A DNA stretch of 41,415 bases from Candidatus Saccharimonadota bacterium. GTDB lineage: Bacteria > Patescibacteriota > Saccharimonadia > Saccharimonadales > JAGQNJ01. This document shows, one piece after another, positions 39,185-41,415 of the stretch. A model generated the notes under the pieces. That model saw nothing but the letters and a program-made list of their open reading frames with translations, searched no databases and had not been told where the DNA came from. The stretch covers positions 1-41,415 of the forward strand of contig JAGQMZ010000001.1 in NCBI GenBank assembly GCA_020428405.1, in the 5' to 3' direction. How positions within the stretch are numbered: the stretch's first letter is position 1; every line of letters begins with the position of its first letter. A program made the position numbers and the translations under genes.

Positions 39185-40479
39185 TATATCTCCTTTTTAC
39201 CGTTCATATATGGTTGCAATACCTCTGGAACAAGTACATCACCATCTTTTGTTTGATAGTTCTCGATGATTGCTATAAGCGGTCTTTGGGCAAAGACTGT
39301 TGCGTCATTAGTGTGTACAAATTTAGTTGTTCCATCCTTTAATTTTAGCTTGGTCTTCATTGCCCTAGACTGATAATCACCGATAAAATCTGCGGTATGA
39401 GTCTCTCGATAAGTTTCTTGGCTCGGCAGCCAAGCCTCAATATCAACACCTTTCGCATTTGGACGACCAATATCAGCTGTACACTTCTCAAGAACATGAT
39501 ATGGAAGACCTAATTGTTGCATTAGATATTCCTGAATGGCAACCATAAATAAATGCTCACTCAAAGATGATTCTGGTGTACAAAAGCTTTCCATCTCTAG
39601 TTTATTAAACTGATGCAATCTGAACATACCTTCAGTATCTTTGCCATATGTACCAGCTTCTTTTCTGAATGCGGTAGTAAAGCCAATGTAACGAATAGGT
39701 AGCTCGTCTTCGTTTAATGTTTCGCTCATATACATTGGAGCCAATGTATGCTCCGCGCTTGCATTAACCCACAAATCCACGTCTTCAAACTTATACGTTT
39801 GCTCTTCTCTATTGAGTCGTCCAGTTGCTTCAAAAACTTCTTTCTTTGCAACAGCAGGAGGCAAAACGGGCACGAAAGCTTTTGAACTAACGTCCAGCTT
39901 GTTTTCTTTTGCAATCTTTTCTAACACATTTGAGTTGCTCAAAACATCCATACCATACCGATTTAAAGCCCATTCTAGTCTAACTAGATCCCCCTTAATA
40001 TACACAAATCTAGCACCAGCAATTTTTACTGCTCTCTCTCTATCAATCCATCCTTTAGCCTCAGCAATACTTGCATGATTCTTGATCTTAAAATCAAAAA
40101 TGGGTTTTTCACCTACGGATTTAATAACAACATTTTCATTTTCTGTTGAGCCAACCGGCACGCTTTTGAGTGGCATATTTGGCACCGCCTTTAATAAGGT
40201 CCAGTATTGAAGATTTAATTTTTCAAGTTCTTCTTCTTTAACCTTTATGTCTGCTTTAATTATCCTAACAACCTCTTTGTCAGCCTCGGAAGGTGGCTTA
40301 CCGGCAAAACCCGCAGTTCGTGAATTTACTTCCGATCTAGCAGTATCAATGTTTACTATTAATGCTCTCCTTTTTTCATCAACTGATAAGAGCTTTTCAA
40401 TATCAACCTGGTAGCCTTTTTGTTTTGACTTTTCCTCGACTAGTTCAGGATTATCACGTATAAACTGAATATCTAACAT
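39184..40479 (-). CDS. serS: Seryl-tRNA synthetase
   Basis: 431 residues, standard. The N-terminal long antiparallel coiled coil (about 1-105, which holds the tRNA variable arm) begins MLDIQFIRDNPELVEEKSKQ. The class II catalytic core includes motif 2 (YIGFTTAFRKEAGTYGKDTEGMFRLHQFNKLE) and the late DIEAWLPSQETYRETHTADFIGDYQSRAM. The late motif 3 region is the PLIAIIENYQ segment. It charges tRNA-Ser. No Shine-Dalgarno is visible; a TATAAT box lies 6 nt before the ATG. Coupled to hpf downstream. Confidence 0.97.
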   Translation of the reverse strand: MLDIQFIRDNPELVEEKSKQKGYQVDIEKLLSVDEKRRALIVNIDTARSEVNSRTAGFAGKPPSEADKEVVRIIKADIKVKEEELEKLNLQYWTLLKAVPNMPLKSVPVGSTENENVVIKSVGEKPIFDFKIKNHASIAEAKGWIDRERAVKIAGARFVYIKGDLVRLEWALNRYGMDVLSNSNVLEKIAKENKLDVSSKAFVPVLPPAVAKKEVFEATGRLNREEQTYKFEDVDLWVNASAEHTLAPMYMSETLNEDELPIRYIGFTTAFRKEAGTYGKDTEGMFRLHQFNKLEMESFCTPESSLSEHLFMVAIQEYLMQQLGLPYHVLEKCTADIGRPNAKGVDIEAWLPSQETYRETHTADFIGDYQSRAMKTKLKLKDGTTKFVHTNDATVFAQRPLIAIIENYQTKDGDVLVPEVLQPYMNGKKEI

Positions 40480-40485
40480 ATTGAT

Positions 40486-40491
40486 ATTATA
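40486..40491 (-). promoter_or_regulatory. -10 box for serS, 6 nt before the ATG
   Basis: TATAAT then ATCAAT then ATG on the minus strand, directly after the stop of the nuclease gene. Predicts a leaderless serS mRNA. Confidence 0.6.
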
Positions 40492-40494
40492 CCG

Positions 40495-41301
40495 CTATTT
40501 ACCACTATTTTTAAGGTGTTTTAAGGTAAACTCTGTTCTAGATTTAGCGTAATCACAAAATTCACAAGGCTTGGTAGGGTTCATTATATTTTTTCCAACC
40601 GGTGGCATTGTTTCACTATCCATTGTTTTCTTCATTTTTTTGATTGTTTTATCTACCCAGTCACTTTTGCCTTTGTGTGGAAACACATGCGTTTCAAAGT
40701 TGACTACATTATCAAACTTGTCATGATCCCAACTGCCAGTTGCATATACAAAATAACCTGTATCACTCACTTTAAAGTCATTTTGTCTAAGTAACCATTG
40801 ATAAATCTCCATTTGGCGACGATACGTATCGTGCCAAGTGCCTTCAGCTCCTAGTGATTTCACTGGCTCAGCCTTGGCGGTCGCCTTGTAATCAACCACG
40901 ATTAGGTTGCCGTTATCATCAACCCAAACGTCATCTACTGCTCCAAATATATGCAAATTTGTTGACTCATGTATTACATCAACACCTGCATCTTTACCTA
41001 GCGCCTGGCGCCATTTATCCATATTTTTGTGCCTAAACGGAACAGCATTGATACCCGTTTCTGTCATAAGTGGGTGCGGCTCACCTTTTGCGCGAAAGTA
41101 ATCAAACTCTTTCTTAAAAAGTTCATCGATTGCCTTGTTTATATTAAATGGTGGACCGCTTGGTCGAGAAATTTTATACCTAACATCTAGCCAAAAACAT
41201 CGAGGGCACTGCATAAACAATTCAATCTTGCTACGACTTATCCTGAATGGTGTTCTTTGGCCCGGTTCATACGGCTTGCTTCTAAACCTCGAATAGCTCA
41301 T
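40495..41301 (-). CDS. PD-(D/E)XK nuclease-family protein with four cysteines (Cas4/RecB-like)
   Basis: 268 residues. The core motif is GAVDDVWVDDNGNLIVVDYKATAK: Asp in the first strand, then D-x-K in VDYK, as in RecB-type nucleases. An N-terminal CPRC (about 31-34) and a C-terminal CEFC (about 243-246) could hold an Fe-S cluster or zinc as in Cas4/AddB relatives, although classic Cas4 has a 1+3 arrangement. The QMEIYQWLL helix after the core is the family Q-x-x-x-Y motif. No cas or recBCD genes are nearby, so a housekeeping DNA-repair role is more likely than CRISPR adaptation. A TATAAT box lies 6 nt before the ATG. Confidence 0.85.
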   Translation of the reverse strand: MSYSRFRSKPYEPGQRTPFRISRSKIELFMQCPRCFWLDVRYKISRPSGPPFNINKAIDELFKKEFDYFRAKGEPHPLMTETGINAVPFRHKNMDKWRQALGKDAGVDVIHESTNLHIFGAVDDVWVDDNGNLIVVDYKATAKAEPVKSLGAEGTWHDTYRRQMEIYQWLLRQNDFKVSDTGYFVYATGSWDHDKFDNVVNFETHVFPHKGKSDWVDKTIKKMKKTMDSETMPPVGKNIMNPTKPCEFCDYAKSRTEFTLKHLKNSGK

Positions 41302-41307
41302 ATATTC

Positions 41308-41313
41308 ATTATA
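41308..41313 (-). promoter_or_regulatory. -10 box for the PD-(D/E)XK gene, 6 nt before the ATG
   Basis: TATAAT, six bases (GAATAT), then ATG on the minus strand. Same spacing as at serS, prfB and 14849. Confidence 0.6.
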
Positions 41314-41344
41314 GCGTTACCAAGCCGCTCAGTCCGTTGTAATA

Positions 41345-41415
41345 TCAATTTTCTAGTTTTTTGATGCTTGCTTCTATGTCGCTTGGTTTTTTGGCAATAA
41401 AGTCTGGGTTATATC
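41345..41415 (-). CDS. C-terminal end of a further gene (partial)
   Basis: A minus-strand frame enters at the right edge and stops at TGA 41347-41345. The visible tail reads YNPDFIAKKPSDIEASIKKL followed by EN. The D-F-I-x-KPSDI-xx-I-KKL pattern resembles the last strand and helix of HAD-superfamily phosphatases, but about 23 residues is too little to be sure. Confidence 0.5.
   Translation of the reverse strand, partial: YNPDFIAKKPSDIEASIKKLEN

Noticed and set aside
40495-41301. CRISPR adaptation protein Cas4
   Set aside because: No cas1, cas2 or repeat array is visible and the cysteine spacing differs; only a general PD-(D/E)XK assignment is supported.
1-41415. UGA recoded as glycine, as in some CPR lineages
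   Set aside because: Genes end at in-frame TGA (receiver gene at 18518, flippase-like gene at 22157) and a full RF2 with SPF motif is present.

Overview
The window looks like a chromosome segment of a small-genome ultrasmall bacterium of the Patescibacteria (CPR), most likely Candidatus Saccharibacteria (TM7). The evidence is AT-rich DNA, very tight gene packing with many ATGA/TAATG overlaps, reduced-length versions of core proteins, and many small membrane proteins without recognisable families. It also carries an FtsEX/PcsB-like division system. UGA is used as a stop (for example the receiver/recO ATGA overlap) and a full-length RF2 (SPF and GGQ motifs) is present, which argues against the UGA=Gly lineages Gracilibacteria and Absconditabacteria. 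The assignment rests on gene content and style, not on a marker phylogeny. No tRNA, rRNA, CRISPR array or insertion sequence was seen.

Layout. Positions 1-10872 (minus) are one uninterrupted reading frame of at least 3,624 codons. I checked every codon for stops, and it is still open at the left edge. It encodes a giant envelope protein: N-terminal signal/anchor, NHL beta-propeller blocks, Fn3-like domains, GLUG-type repeat blocks, a Pro/Thr/Ser linker, a transmembrane helix, and then a cytoplasmic stretch with a histidine-kinase-like H-box. Upstream, 10975-12197 holds three small single-pass membrane proteins, two of them tandem paralogues. 12333-15887 holds a PNPOx-like flavoprotein, a GyrI-like protein, YvcK and three unknown proteins. 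15889-22160 is a housekeeping stretch: glycyl-tRNA synthetase, two small membrane proteins, recO preceded by a degenerate kinase/receiver pair, a membrane-anchored protein, a membrane-linked methyltransferase, and xseB/xseA. A flippase-like membrane protein (22157-23197) is divergent from the only plus-strand genes, a THUMP-type RNA methyltransferase and rpmA. 24708-28353 holds two overlapping unknown genes, a lone response regulator and pyrG.

28428-33693 is a cell-wall remodelling cluster: ftsE, ftsX, two coiled-coil hydrolases (one M23, one CHAP) and an S41 protease. By analogy with FtsEX-PcsB, the ABC pair would gate the secreted hydrolases at the septum. 33741-41415 holds prfB, an M16 peptidase, secA, hpf, serS, a PD-(D/E)XK nuclease and the tail of one more gene.

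The most notable points are: (1) the giant protein, whose NHL propellers appear nested inside other domains and which ends in a kinase-like module with different codon use; (2) an M23 domain whose halves are in circularly permuted order; (3) an HK/RR-like pair that has lost both phospho-acceptor residues and sits in an operon with recO; (4) a recurring extended -10 box 6-9 nt from the start codon, which suggests leaderless mRNAs; (5) a perfectly symmetric divergent promoter.
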